Shown piece after piece: positions 1 to 12,145 of a stretch of 64,000 nucleotides of DNA. Numbering within the stretch: position 1 is the stretch's first letter; every line of letters starts with the position of its first letter. Made by a program: the position numbers and the translations under genes. The notes below the pieces were generated by a model. The model ran no database searches. It saw nothing but the letters and a program-made list of their open reading frames with translations, and was not told the origin of the DNA. Origin of the DNA: Pseudodesulfovibrio senegalensis (GTDB lineage: Bacteria > Desulfobacterota > Desulfovibrionia > Desulfovibrionales > Desulfovibrionaceae); the NCBI RefSeq assembly GCF_008830225.1, contig NZ_WAIE01000001.1, positions 248,001 to 312,000 of the forward strand, written 5' to 3'.

Positions 1-1590
<1,590 letters not shown>

Positions 1591-1598
<8 letters not shown>

Positions 1599-2010
1599 CG
1601 GGGGCCTCCTGCGTTCCGGTGTCGTTCATCAGGTGGGGAAATCGGCGTTCGAGCACGTTCATGACTGTTGTGATCAGCTCGACGGGGTTGCCGCTTTTTT
1701 CCACCATTCCCTGAACCCGCCCCAGAGCGGGGTTTCCGTTCATGTCTTCCAGAAATGCGTGCAATACAACGGGAATGTCCGGGTGCTGGGTCGTTACCCG
1801 CTCCAGAAGCCCCACGGACCCGGTGTTGATGGTGTTGAACGCCAGCACCACAAGGTCCGGGGGGCAGGGGCCAGCCAGTGCGGCCATGACTTCGTCGCTG
1901 TTCTTGGCGCCGCGCACCAGCATGTTCTGCCGTGCCAGTTCGCGGCATATGAAGCCGCGCATGTGGGGATTGCGCTCTGCGACGAGTATGGTGATTTGCG
2001 GTCCTTTCAT
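1591..2010 (-). CDS. Receiver-like protein lacking the phospho-aspartate (pseudo-receiver)
   Basis: This 139-residue protein has the alternating fold pattern of a CheY-type receiver and no output domain. At the end of strand beta-3, where receivers carry the phospho-accepting Asp, the sequence reads DLVVLAFN, so position 57 is Ala. The N-terminal acidic pair is also reduced, to AERN. It therefore probably cannot be phosphorylated in the standard way, and may act as a binding partner or regulator of the kinase encoded immediately downstream, whose start it overlaps. The ATG at 2010 was chosen because the receiver fold begins there. Open frame continues upstream to 2367, but that part is not protein-like and lies over another gene. 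The ribosome-binding site is weak. Confidence 0.72.
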
Positions 2011-2269
2011 GCTTTTTCCCGGTATTTGTTTCGGGTAAGGCAAAGACCGTGCCACGTTTTGCGTTTGGGCGGATATCTTCAGTACGCTGTTTTTATTGAG
2101 TTTGATTGCCGGGTGTGGGGCGGCCAAGCCCGAGGAAACTGCTGCCCGCGTCAGTATTTTTTGCGGGGTGTAAAGAAACCCGTCGCTTGTGCGGCTAACG
2201 GGTTTGCATGGGTGTGTCGCGGGGTGTATGGTTGGTATGAGGTGTGGAGTATCCAACCCGGAGGCGATC

Positions 2270-3073
2270 ATGCAGCGAACCATGGGGCGGCAGACCAGAA
2301 CACGGCGGGTCATGAAGGCAAAGAACTGGGAAATGGGCCGGTGGTGGATCGTTGCGTGCGCGGCCATGGTGTTTTCGGTTTTCTGGGGGGCGGCGGCATG
2401 TGCTGAGACGCTGGTGGAAAATCGTCAGCTGGGTTTTCGCATGGTTCTGCCGGACGGTTGGGTGCGGTTGGACCGGGGTGAAGTCTCCGCCCTGAACAAC
2501 GCCATGGCTTCCGTGCTTTCCGGTACGGTCAGCGGTTCGGACCTTGAGGCGCTGGATGGTTTCCGCATGGGTGGAGAGCAGTTCGAATATCCCTTCATCA
2601 TGGTGGGTGCCGGGCAGACCGGCCGGATACCTGCGAAGCGGAGCCGGCATTTCAACCAATGGGCGTATGAGCGGGTCGGGTCGTTGCTGGATTCCCGGGT
2701 GTTTCATGCCTCGGGCAGTTCGGAAGACCTGCGCGGCATGGATTTCGACAGGCAACGCTTCATGGTGACCGTGACCGCCGAACCGGGCGGCATGGTCATG
2801 CGCACATGGTATGTATACACCGGGAACGGATACCTTGTGCTGCGCGGTTTTTTCGACCAGCAGTCCATGCGCCAGCTGCCTGCTGCGGACAGCGCCGTGG
2901 CCGGGATCACCCTTGCCGCATGGAACACCTATGTCTCTGCGGACGAGGTCAGCACCCCGGAAAACAGGCGCAACAGTTCCATCTGGCTGGTCTACCTGAT
3001 GGTTCTGCTCATTCTGGTGGGCATCGGCCTTACGGCCTTTGAGTCCGGCGACGGAGAGGACCACCCCCTGTAG
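2270..3073 (+). CDS. Secreted protein with C-terminal membrane anchor, unknown function
   Basis: The gene encodes 267 residues. A basic N-terminus and a hydrophobic stretch ending in AAACAE look like a signal peptide. A periplasmic domain of about 180 residues contains a LPDGW motif near its start, and a single hydrophobic helix near the C-terminus is followed by a short acidic tail. The start at 2270 has GGAGG five bases upstream; open frame extends back to 2189 but without a comparable site. It ends six bases from the convergent response-regulator gene. The protein at 6106-6801 has the same design (signal, LP-x-x-W, terminal helix), and the two may be distant paralogues serving the neighbouring sensor systems. 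I do not recognise a named family. Confidence 0.75.
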   Translation: MQRTMGRQTRTRRVMKAKNWEMGRWWIVACAAMVFSVFWGAAACAETLVENRQLGFRMVLPDGWVRLDRGEVSALNNAMASVLSGTVSGSDLEALDGFRMGGEQFEYPFIMVGAGQTGRIPAKRSRHFNQWAYERVGSLLDSRVFHASGSSEDLRGMDFDRQRFMVTVTAEPGGMVMRTWYVYTGNGYLVLRGFFDQQSMRQLPAADSAVAGITLAAWNTYVSADEVSTPENRRNSSIWLVYLMVLLILVGIGLTAFESGDGEDHPL

Positions 3074-3079
3074 CGGACG

Positions 3080-4500
<1,421 letters not shown>

Positions 4501-4516
<16 letters not shown>

Positions 4517-6057
4517 TGGGAGGTCTCCTTGTGGGGCAGGGCCAGCAGGAACGTGGTGCCCTTGCGCCCCGAGGACTTGAGGTGAATCCAGCCCCCGTGT
4601 TCGGTCATGATGCGGTTGGCGATGGACAGGCCCAGTCCGGTTCCTTCCTCTTTGGTGGAAAAGAAGGGCCTGAAGATTTCATCGCGCACCGACGGCGGTA
4701 TGCCCGGTCCGTTATCCGAAACCGTGATCACGGCCATATGCTCCCGGCCGCCCACGTTGCCCATGGTTTCCTCGATGGTGATCAGCCCGCCGTCCTGCAT
4801 GGCGTCGCAGGCGTTGACGATGAGGTTGACCAGCACTTCCTTGAGCTGTTCCGGGTCCGCGTCCACTTCGGGCAGCGGGCTGTCTGCGTCGCGCCGTATT
4901 TCCACGCCGCAGGAATCCAGCCGATGCCGCAGCAGTTGCAGGGTCATGTCCACCACTTCGGAAGGCGAGACGCGCTGCATCCTGAGTTTGGGTGGTCGTG
5001 AAAATTCGAGGAAGTTGCGGATGATGGTGTCCAGATGACGGATTTCCTCGGAGATGACCTCGAAATCCTCCTGTTGCACGGGAGAAAGATTCAGGCTGCG
5101 TTCCAGCGAGAACAGGCGCATCTTCACGGATGTGAGCGGGTTGCGGATGGAGTGGGCCACGCCTGCGGCCAGCTTGCCCACCAACGCCATCTTTTCTGCC
5201 TGCGCCACCTGTTGCCGGGTTTCCTGCAGCATGGTGTGGGCTTCGTCCACATCGTCGATGAGCGTGGACAGCCGCTGTTGCAGTTCCCCCATTTCGCCGC
5301 TGAGGTTCGGGGCCGCACCTTCGCCGTGGGCAAGGCGTCGCAGCGGGTCGAGAATGCGTCGGAACAGGATGTAGCCCAGCCACAGGGCCAGGGCGATGGT
5401 CAGGGGCATGGCCGTGAGCGAAAGAATGGTCAGGATGCGGGCCTCGCGGCGGTAGCGTTCGCTTTCCCGGGCCATGCTCTGTTCATGCAGCCTCTTGTAT
5501 TGTTCGCACAGGGCATAGATGTCGTTGAAGCGGTCGCGGACCTTCCAGTGTCGTTGGGCGCCCTTGGCACGGTCGCCTTGCTGATAGAGCTCGATGACCG
5601 TGCTCCGTTCGTGGGTGAAGCGCAGGTATGCGGATTCGATTTGGTTGAGGACCTCGCGGCCTTGATCAAGGTATTCGGATTCGCGGGCCTTGTGCAGCCA
5701 GCCTTCGAACGCCTCGTGGTGTTTTTCCAGATCGGCCAGCCATTCGGGGTCGCCGTTCAGAAAGAAGTAGGTCACGAATCCCTTCTGGGCCACCAGTTCC
5801 TTTTGCAGGCCCTGTGCAGCCACCAGCCCGGTGATGTCCCGCTCCTGCATTTGCCGGAACAGGGACTGGGTCCTGTAGACGTAGCGCAGGGTCAGGCCCG
5901 CGCCCACGGTCGTGGTCACGATCAGGCAGATCAGCAGCAGCCCGAGTTTGCTGCGCAGGCTTGGCCGTTCATAGTTTCCGAACACGTTCACCCCCTGGAG
6001 TGTCTGCTCCATTTTGCCGGAAAGATAGATGAAATCATGCATAAAAAAAAGGGGCAT
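4501..6057 (-). CDS. Sensor histidine kinase paired with the NtrC-type regulator
   Basis: This 518-residue membrane kinase has a first transmembrane segment near residues 38-60, a periplasmic helical sensor of about 145 residues and a second membrane segment near 205-230. A short linker leads to a HisKA box containing GVAHSIRNPL and an ATPase domain with NLIVNACDAM, DNGPGIP and GTGLGLSIANR. The partner is the response regulator immediately downstream (16-base overlap). The true start is uncertain: the first ATG lacks a good ribosome-binding site. An internal ATG (residue 16) or a GTG near residue 24 preceded by a G-rich stretch would still leave the membrane segment intact. The signal is unknown. 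Confidence 0.93.
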
Positions 6058-6105
6058 GAATATGCAGGGGTTGCCCGGCAGGCCGGGTGAGGGGTATTGT
6101 GAACC

Positions 6106-6801
6106 ATGTTTGCAAAACGGACCAACAGTTTTTCGGGTGCTTCGCGGGCGCTGCTTTCATTGATGCTTCCGCTCGTCGTTGGCGCGGTTCTGTGTGCCTT
6201 TCCTGCCCGGGCCGACACGTCGTTTTCCCATGATCGGCCTTCGTACACGCTGACGCTGCCCGGAAAATGGCAGGAGATGCCCCCGGTTCTGGTGGGGGAC
6301 GTGGGCGCGCTCGCCGGAACCCTGGACGGTCAGGAGTGCGTTGCCGTGTATGGGCAGCCTCAGGTGGAAAAGTCCATGGTGGTCATGGTTTTCGCCTCGC
6401 GCCGCACGGCAAGGTCACGGGCGGCCATGCAGGCCCGTTGCGACGACGTACGCAGGGAACATGAGCGCTTTCTGCTGGAGCATGCGCCTCCCGGTGCCAA
6501 GCGGCATACCTCTTCACGCTACGATGAGGCCCGCAGCCTGTATTCCCTGCGCACGCAGATGGGACCTGCCGAGGTGAACCGCTATCTTTTTTTCACGGCT
6601 CAGGGCGAGCTGCACGTGGTCGCCTTCGGACCGGACAGCCCGCTCATGAGCCGGGTGCGTCAGGCTGTACGGGGCATGTCGGTAGGCCGGGGCGAATCGG
6701 GATTTTCCATCCCGGATCTGCCTTTTGATTTGCCGGGCGGCGTGTGGCCATGGCTGCTGATCGTCGGTATCGCCGTGTTTTTCTGGGTGGGCAGGCGCTA
6801 G
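6106..6801 (+). CDS. Secreted protein with C-terminal membrane anchor, unknown function
   Basis: The gene encodes 231 residues. A signal peptide ends at about PARADT, and the mature domain starts with a TLTLPGKW segment. It closes with a proline-rich linker, one hydrophobic helix and the basic end WVGRR. It is divergent from the adjacent histidine kinase gene, with 48 bases between starts. Its architecture repeats that of the protein at 2270-3073, including a region of the form RYLFF..G.LHVV before the linker. A role in envelope sensing with the kinase is an inference from position only. A strong hairpin terminator follows. Confidence 0.72.
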   Translation: MFAKRTNSFSGASRALLSLMLPLVVGAVLCAFPARADTSFSHDRPSYTLTLPGKWQEMPPVLVGDVGALAGTLDGQECVAVYGQPQVEKSMVVMVFASRRTARSRAAMQARCDDVRREHERFLLEHAPPGAKRHTSSRYDEARSLYSLRTQMGPAEVNRYLFFTAQGELHVVAFGPDSPLMSRVRQAVRGMSVGRGESGFSIPDLPFDLPGGVWPWLLIVGIAVFFWVGRR

Positions 6802-6842
6802 GCGCGTCATCGTGCAGGAATTTGAGCGCTGTCCGCACTGAA

Positions 6843-6873
6843 AAAGCCCTCCGGCTTCATGCCGGAGGGCTTT
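6843..6873. terminator. Bidirectional rho-independent terminator
   Basis: A perfect 13-base stem (AAAGCCCTCCGGC and its complement) encloses a five-base loop, with A-rich sequence on the left and T-rich on the right. It can end transcription of the gene at 6106-6801 and of the convergent pot operon. Confidence 0.9.
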
Positions 6874-6878
6874 GGTTT

Positions 6879-7919
6879 TTACTGGTTCGCCTTGAGCTTG
6901 TTCCAGTACTGTTCGTACACGGTGACGGCCTCGCCGATGTCATTCTGGAATTCGGATTTCTCCATGACCGAGAGCGGCGGGAATATGGCCGGGTCGTTGC
7001 GGGTGGCCTCGTCCAGCAGGGCCATGGCCGCCTTGTTGGGGGTGGCGTAGCCCCATTCGCGGACCATGGTGGCGGCCACGTCCGGGCGCAGCAGAAAGTC
7101 GATGAAGGCGTGCGCTTCGTCAACGTTTTTGGCTCCGGCAGGGATGCACAGGCAGTCCATCCACAGAATGGCTCCTTCGGCGGGCCACACAAAACGCAGG
7201 GAGTCCATCTCTTCCATGGCCACGTGGGCTTCGCCGTTCCAGATCATGCCCGCATACACCTCTTCGTTCAGGAACGGCACCTTGGGACTGTCCGAATTGA
7301 AGGTGCGCACCGAAGGCATGAGCTTCACGAGGTCCTCATACGCCTCGCGGATGTGCTCCGGGTCGGTGTCGTTGAGGGAATAGCCCAGTTTTTTGAGGGC
7401 CATGCCGAAGACCTCGCGCAGGTCGTCCTGCAGCAGCAAGGTCCCCTTGAACCGCGAATCCCAGAGATCGGCCCATTTTTCGGGCGCGGGGCCGACCTGT
7501 TCCGGGTTGACCAGGATTCCGGTGCCGCCCCATGTGTAGGGCACGGAATACCGGTTGGCCGGGTCAAAGCTGTGGTTTAATTGACGGTCGTCCAGGTTTT
7601 TGAAATTATTCAACTTTGATTTGTCAATGGGCATGAGCATGCCTTCCTTGCCCATCTTGCTCACAAAATAGCTGGACGGGAAGATCACGTCAAAGCCCGT
7701 GGAGTCCAGCACCTTGAGTTTGGCGTACATGGCCTCGTTGCTCTCATAGGTGGTGTAGACCACCTTGATGCCGGTTTCCTCGGTAAAGCGTTCGATGACG
7801 CCTTCGGGGATGTATTCCGTCCAGTTGTACACGTACACGGTGCGGGACTCGGCCCGGACCAGCCCCGCCGTTGCCAGCGACAGCAGCAGGGCGATTGCCA
7901 AAATGACGATTTTTTTCAT
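6879..7919 (-). CDS. potD: Spermidine/putrescine ABC transporter, periplasmic binding protein PotD
   Basis: This 346-residue binding protein captures polyamines in the periplasm and delivers them to PotBC. The signal peptide is clear (MKKIVILAIALLL then AES). The mature start, VYVYNWTEYIPEGV, is the typical PotD/PotF opening, and the length is normal for the family. Its start overlaps the potC stop by four bases (ATGA), so translation is coupled. It is the last gene of the potABCD operon and is followed directly by a terminator. Substrate preference (spermidine versus putrescine) cannot be settled by eye. Confidence 0.94.
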   Translation of the reverse strand: MKKIVILAIALLLSLATAGLVRAESRTVYVYNWTEYIPEGVIERFTEETGIKVVYTTYESNEAMYAKLKVLDSTGFDVIFPSSYFVSKMGKEGMLMPIDKSKLNNFKNLDDRQLNHSFDPANRYSVPYTWGGTGILVNPEQVGPAPEKWADLWDSRFKGTLLLQDDLREVFGMALKKLGYSLNDTDPEHIREAYEDLVKLMPSVRTFNSDSPKVPFLNEEVYAGMIWNGEAHVAMEEMDSLRFVWPAEGAILWMDCLCIPAGAKNVDEAHAFIDFLLRPDVAATMVREWGYATPNKAAMALLDEATRNDPAIFPPLSVMEKSEFQNDIGEAVTVYEQYWNKLKANQ

Positions 7920-8683
7920 TTCGGTTTCCTCATAAGGAGTTGGGATGCAAAAACAAGACAGACCGTGACGCCGATCATGATGGCGCTCAGCGCGTTGACA
8001 TCCGGCTTCACGCCCATCTTTACCATGGAATATATCTGCAAGGGCAGGATTTCATAGTCCGGCCCGGTCAGGAAAAAGCTGATGATCACGTCGTCCATGG
8101 ACAAGGTGAACGAGAGCAGCCAGCCCGCCACCACCGCGGGCATGGTCATGGGCAGAATCACGTTGCGGAAGGTCTGGTACTCGCTGGCTCCGAGGTCTTC
8201 GGCCGCCTCGATCACGTGCGGGTCGAATCCCTTGAGCCTTGAATGGACCGTGGCCACCACAAAGGGGATGCAGAACGTGACGTGCCCCGCCAGCAGAGGC
8301 AGGAAGCCCGGCCGGATTCCCGCGAGCACGAAAAGGAGCAGCAGGGAAATGCCCAGCACGATGTCCGGGCTCATCATGATCACGAACAGCCAGGATTGCA
8401 TGAATTTTCGCCCCCGGAAACGGTAGCGGAACAGGACCACGGCCAGCAGCACCCCGAGGATCGTGGCGATGCTCGCGGCCAGAACCGCGATGGTCAGGGA
8501 GTTCAGGGCCGCGTCCATGAGCTGGGTGTTGGAGGCGAGCCGTGCGTACCATTTCCAGGTGAATCCTTTCCACGCGGTGGAGAACTTCGAATCGTTGAAG
8601 CTGAAGGCCACCAGCGCGGCCATGGGCGCGTAGAGAAATATGTATACCGGCAGGAGCCGAAGGACGTCGCGTGCGCGGATCAT
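7916..8683 (-). CDS. potC: Spermidine/putrescine ABC transporter permease PotC
   Basis: This 255-residue inner-membrane permease has six predicted membrane segments. Near residues 160-190 is the permease-ATPase coupling (EAA) loop, read as EAAEDLGASEYQTF. The start is the ATG at 8683 (MIRARDVLRLLP), which overlaps the potB stop by four bases. Longer open frame upstream is only read-through of potB in another frame. It forms the translocation channel with PotB and receives substrate from PotD. Confidence 0.94.
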   Translation of the reverse strand: MIRARDVLRLLPVYIFLYAPMAALVAFSFNDSKFSTAWKGFTWKWYARLASNTQLMDAALNSLTIAVLAASIATILGVLLAVVLFRYRFRGRKFMQSWLFVIMMSPDIVLGISLLLLFVLAGIRPGFLPLLAGHVTFCIPFVVATVHSRLKGFDPHVIEAAEDLGASEYQTFRNVILPMTMPAVVAGWLLSFTLSMDDVIISFFLTGPDYEILPLQIYSMVKMGVKPDVNALSAIMIGVTVCLVFASQLLMRKPK

Positions 8684-9540
8684 GGCCGGGCCCCCCGTTT
8701 TTTGCCTGCCCTGCCCCGGCTTATGCCCTGCATGTACATGAGCGCGAGCATGAGCAGGGTCAGCACCACCCCGGCCGCTGCTCCGGCGGGCCAGTCCCGG
8801 GCCACCAGAAACTGGTTCTTGATGAAGTTGCCCACCAGCAGGTGCTTGCCGCCGCCGAGCATGTCCGGAACAAAGAACATGCCCAGAGCCGGGAGAAAGA
8901 CCATCATGCACCCGGCCACGATTCCCGGCATGGTCAGAGGCAGGGTGACGTGGAAAAAGGTGCGCCACGAACCCGCGCCGAGATCGCGCGCGGCCTCGAC
9001 GAGTTTGCCGTCCATTTTTTCAATGGCCGTGTACAGGGGCAGGATCATGAACGGCAGCAGCGTGTAGGTGAGGCCTATGAACACCGCGGCCTCGGTGTAC
9101 ATGAAGGAAACCGGGCGGGGAGTGACGCCCAGCCAGACAAGCAGGGCCGAAATCACGCCCTTGGTCTTGAGCATGAACACCAGCGCGTAGGTGCGCACGA
9201 GCGAGTTGGTCCAGAACGGGATCATGACCAGCATGAGCAGCACCCGCTTGCAGCGGTTGCCCATGCGCGCCAGCGCGTAGGCAAAGGGATATGCCGCCAG
9301 CAGGCAGATCAGGGTCGTGCCCACGGCGAGATACAGGGAGTTGCCCAGTATTTTCAAAAAAATGGGATCGATAATTGTCCGGTAACCTTCCAGCGAGAAG
9401 CGAACCTCGATCAGCTCGGCCTCGTGGCGCGCCAGAAAGCTGGTTCCCAGCATGAGCAGGCCCGGCAGCAGGCCGAAGACCGCCAGCCAGACCATGCCTC
9501 CGCCTATGGACAGGAAACGGAAACGGTCATGCGTGTTCAT
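8680..9540 (-). CDS. potB: Spermidine/putrescine ABC transporter permease PotB
   Basis: This 286-residue inner-membrane permease is the partner of PotC. Membrane helices are evident throughout, and the EAA coupling loop reads EAARDLGAGSWRTF. The start is taken as the ATG at 9540 (MNTHDRFRFL), which lies inside the end of potA with a 14-base overlap. The upstream frame is not PotB-like. Gene order A-B-C-D with overlaps at every junction indicates one mRNA. Confidence 0.94.
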   Translation of the reverse strand: MNTHDRFRFLSIGGGMVWLAVFGLLPGLLMLGTSFLARHEAELIEVRFSLEGYRTIIDPIFLKILGNSLYLAVGTTLICLLAAYPFAYALARMGNRCKRVLLMLVMIPFWTNSLVRTYALVFMLKTKGVISALLVWLGVTPRPVSFMYTEAAVFIGLTYTLLPFMILPLYTAIEKMDGKLVEAARDLGAGSWRTFFHVTLPLTMPGIVAGCMMVFLPALGMFFVPDMLGGGKHLLVGNFIKNQFLVARDWPAGAAAGVVLTLLMLALMYMQGISRGRAGKKRGARP

Positions 9541-10633
9541 GGGGCAACACCACCTCCCAGCCGGCGAACCAGCTGACCACGACCCGGTCGCCCGGCTTGT
9601 GGCAGATGCGGTCTTCGTCTTCATTGAAGAATTCCGTGACCAGAATTTCCTTGCCGCAGTCCAGGGCCACGGCCATGTCCCACGTGCTGCCCTTGTATAT
9701 GGTTTCGTTCACCGTGCCGGGCAGGTTGGGCTGGCTTTCGGGGGCGGCCTCGTGTTCGGGGAACACGACCATGTCCTCGGGCCGCAGCACCACGCGGATG
9801 GCCTGCCCGGAATCGAATTTTCGTTTTGTGCGCAGCAGGCAGGGGCGGCCTTCCACCTCGGCGTACAGCGTGCCGTCGTCCCATTGCCCGGCGAGGCCGT
9901 CCAGTATGCAGGTTTCGCCCACGAACCGGGCCACCTTCAGGTTGACGGGTTCCTCGTATATTTCCTCGGGCGTGCCCACCTGCTCGATGCGTCCGTTGTC
10001 CAGCACGACCACGCGGTCGGACATGGCAAACGCCTCCTGCTGATCGTGGGTGACAAAGACAAAGGTCATGCCCAGCTGGCGGCACATGTGCTTGAGCTGG
10101 ACCTGCATGCGTTTTCTGAGCTTGGCGTCCAGTGCGGAGAGCGGTTCGTCCAGCAGCAGGGCCTTGGGCCGGTTGATCACGGCACGGGCAATGGCCACGC
10201 GCTGCTGCTGGCCGCCGGAAAGGCGCGACGGCATGCGCTCGGCCATGGCGGAAAGGTCCACCATGTCCAGTGCCTCACGAACGCGGCTGTCCGTTTCGGA
10301 GGACGACATTCCCGCCATGCGCGGTCCAAAGGCGAGGTTGTCGTATACCGACATGTGCGGAAACAGCGCGTAGCTTTGGAAGACCGTGTTCACGCGGCGC
10401 TTGTTGGGCGGCACTTCGTTCACGGCCCTGCCGTCGATGCTGACGGTTCCGGACGTGGGCGTTTCGAACCCGGCGATGAGACGCAGCAGGGTTGTCTTGC
10501 CGCAGCCGCTCGGGCCGAGAAGCGTTATGAATTCACCGTTACGGATGTCGAGATGTATGTTCTCGAGCACTGTGGCATTGTCGAACCTCATGCCGAGGTT
10601 TTCCAACCGGATGATCGGATCGTTTCCAGTCAT
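9527..10633 (-). CDS. potA: Spermidine/putrescine ABC transporter ATPase PotA
   Basis: This 368-residue ATPase powers polyamine import. Walker A is GPSGCGKTT, the signature is LSGGQQQRVAIARA and Walker B is ALLLDEPLSALD, followed by the D-loop and the switch His in VTHDQQEA. A C-terminal TOBE-type domain covers about the last 100 residues. The ATG at 10633 (MTGNDPIIRLENLGM) fits the family start; the much longer frame upstream is not conserved-looking and is rejected. It is the first gene of potABCD. Confidence 0.95.
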   Translation of the reverse strand: MTGNDPIIRLENLGMRFDNATVLENIHLDIRNGEFITLLGPSGCGKTTLLRLIAGFETPTSGTVSIDGRAVNEVPPNKRRVNTVFQSYALFPHMSVYDNLAFGPRMAGMSSSETDSRVREALDMVDLSAMAERMPSRLSGGQQQRVAIARAVINRPKALLLDEPLSALDAKLRKRMQVQLKHMCRQLGMTFVFVTHDQQEAFAMSDRVVVLDNGRIEQVGTPEEIYEEPVNLKVARFVGETCILDGLAGQWDDGTLYAEVEGRPCLLRTKRKFDSGQAIRVVLRPEDMVVFPEHEAAPESQPNLPGTVNETIYKGSTWDMAVALDCGKEILVTEFFNEDEDRICHKPGDRVVVSWFAGWEVVLPHEHA

Positions 10634-10948
10634 GCGGCCCCCCTTGGTGTAATGGTGGTGCGCCCTGCGCCGGGGAGGGAGGGCGTGTCCGATTAAAAAT
10701 CGGAAGCCGGTGATATAGTTTTTCCGGGAAAATGAAAACAGTTTTTTCGCAACTGTTTTGCGGCGGTTTCCGACGGGGTGTTTTCGTCGTTGTCCCGCGC
10801 GCTGTGCACCATACCTGCGCGCCGTGTGCATGGCTGGTACGCTTTTGCGGCCACCCCCAAGATGGTCGTTGAAAAAGTCTTTTGAAATCGATATGTTCTT
10901 TTCCGGCACGCACATTGCTTTGTTGCGGCAGTACAGAAAGGAAGAACC
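10634..10948. other. Divergent intergenic region between potA and a small secreted-protein gene
   Basis: These 315 bases hold no convincing gene. On the potA side there is a 7-base inverted repeat, AAAACAG/CTGTTTT, with an 11-base loop at 10735-10759. It lies upstream of an A/T-rich stretch (TATATC on the minus strand, about 10715) that could be a -10. On the other side is the plus-strand promoter listed separately. The repeat could be an operator for potABCD, but this is only positional. Confidence 0.5.
10869..10897 (+). promoter_or_regulatory. Sigma-70 type promoter for the small secreted protein
   Basis: TTGAAA at 10869-10874 is followed after exactly 17 bases by TATGTT at 10892-10897, a good -35/-10 pair. 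It lies about 50 bases upstream of the ATG at 10949. Confidence 0.6.
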
Positions 10949-11215
10949 ATGAAACGATTGCTTTTCACATGCCTTTGCGCGACGGGCCTGTTGGTCCTTT
11001 CCGCGCTGTGCGCCGCTGCGCTGGAAGGAAAACCGCCGCACCTGCCGGATGCCGGGGAGGAGCGCCTGCCCGCTGCCGATGCGGACAACGGCAAGGACCG
11101 GCCCATGCTCATCATCCGCGGCAAGGGCGGCAAGATTCTCGATGTTCGCGGTCAGGGGTTGTCCCCGGACAATTCCAGCAGGCAGGACAAAGCCAAGCCG
11201 TACCCGGACCGCTAG
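10949..11215 (+). CDS. Small secreted protein, unknown function
   Basis: The gene encodes 88 residues with a signal peptide (MKRLLFTCLCATGLLVL, ending near AAALEG) and a short hydrophilic mature part of about 62 residues rich in Asp, Gly, Lys and Pro. A good ribosome-binding site (AAGGAAGAACC) precedes the ATG. It stands alone between its own promoter and a hairpin terminator. No domain is recognised. Confidence 0.7.
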   Translation: MKRLLFTCLCATGLLVLSALCAAALEGKPPHLPDAGEERLPAADADNGKDRPMLIIRGKGGKILDVRGQGLSPDNSSRQDKAKPYPDR

Positions 11216-11236
11216 CCTTTTTCCCGACCGCATAAA

Positions 11237-11272
11237 AAAGAACGTCCCCGCCCAAAGACGGAGACGTTCTTT
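11237..11272. terminator. Hairpin terminator between convergent genes
   Basis: A 10-base perfect stem (AAAGAACGTC and its complement) surrounds a partly paired 16-base interior, with A-rich and T-rich flanks. It serves the small secreted gene and the convergent gene at 11296-11781. Confidence 0.75.
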
Positions 11273-11295
11273 CGATACGGCGTATGGTGCTGAAG

Positions 11296-11781
11296 CTACT
11301 GCACTGCGGACGGGGTCTGTCCGCTGCTGACCAGCTTTTCGCGGTACTGTTTGACCTCGTCCAGCTTGTTCCATTCCTCCCACATCTCTTCCCAGTCGGA
11401 GAAGAACATGACTTCTTCGTCAAGGTAGGGTTCGTGCATCTTCATCCACATGTTGAACACGTACATTTCAATCTTGAACTGCGGGGAATCGAAAACCTTG
11501 GGCATGATCGTGGGGTCGTATTTTGCGCCGTCCATATGGGAGGCCACGTGCGCACAGACGATTTCATGGGATTTCTTGTAGTCGATATCACCGACCATGG
11601 TTTCGGCCAGGGATTTCAGGGTGGGATATTCCTTTTCCACGCGCTGCAGCACGTCGTCGGGAATTTCCACGGACATGTTTTCTTCTTCACCTTTAATGTA
11701 ATAGAAGCGTATCCATTGTTCGAACTGGAAGATTCGGACGGTATCCCTGACTGCGGCTTTCAGGCTGACGCTTTTGATCAT
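11296..11781 (-). CDS. Conserved-looking hypothetical protein, acidic, cytoplasmic
   Basis: The gene encodes 161 residues, with no signal peptide or membrane segment. It is rich in Glu, Asp, Met and Trp (for example FFSDWEEMWEEW near residue 130), suggesting a soluble helical protein. The ATG at 11781 is preceded by GGAGGAGCC at good spacing; open frame further upstream is rejected. Well-formed codon use and ribosome-binding site support a real gene, but I cannot name its family or function. Confidence 0.75.
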   Translation of the reverse strand: MIKSVSLKAAVRDTVRIFQFEQWIRFYYIKGEEENMSVEIPDDVLQRVEKEYPTLKSLAETMVGDIDYKKSHEIVCAHVASHMDGAKYDPTIMPKVFDSPQFKIEMYVFNMWMKMHEPYLDEEVMFFSDWEEMWEEWNKLDEVKQYREKLVSSGQTPSAVQ

Positions 11782-11958
11782 TGTTGTGGCTCCTCCTGGA
11801 AAATTGCGTTGAAGGGGGAATATGGTCATGAAACCGGGTTGCGTCAAGTCCCGGCAGGGGGCGGTCCGGGGCTGGACAAAGCGCTGGACAATGAGGTAAG
11901 CAAACCGGCTCACGATAATACTGGCCCGAGACCGGGCCTTCATACCAAGGAGATAATC

Positions 11959-12069
11959 ATGGCTCACAAGAAGCACGAGCGTAAAAAGGAATTGGATCGT
12001 CGTCGTCAGCGTCGCGCAAAGCGCATCAAGAACCGCATCAAGGAAGCAAAGGCCGCCGCTGCAAAGTAG
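11959..12069 (+). CDS. Very small, highly basic protein (36 residues)
   Basis: The 36-residue product starts MAHKKHERKKELDRRRQR and ends in an Ala/Lys run; more than half of its residues are Lys or Arg. The ribosome-binding site AAGGAG lies eight bases before the ATG. The composition resembles small ribosome- or nucleic-acid-associated proteins. It lies 76 bases upstream of the FmdB-type gene on the same strand, so the two could be co-transcribed. Its function is unknown. Confidence 0.65.
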   Translation: MAHKKHERKKELDRRRQRRAKRIKNRIKEAKAAAAK

Positions 12070-12145
12070 CGACCTCCGAGCGGGCGCCTGCCTTCCGGGA
12101 GCTGCGGCTTTCGGGGGCTGAGTCGCGTCCGGAAAGGAGTGAACA

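Noticed and set aside
2011-2367. N-terminal extension of the pseudo-receiver gene
   Set aside because: The residues are His/Pro/Arg-rich, not protein-like, and run over the promoter and start of the opposite gene at 2270. The receiver fold starts at 2010.
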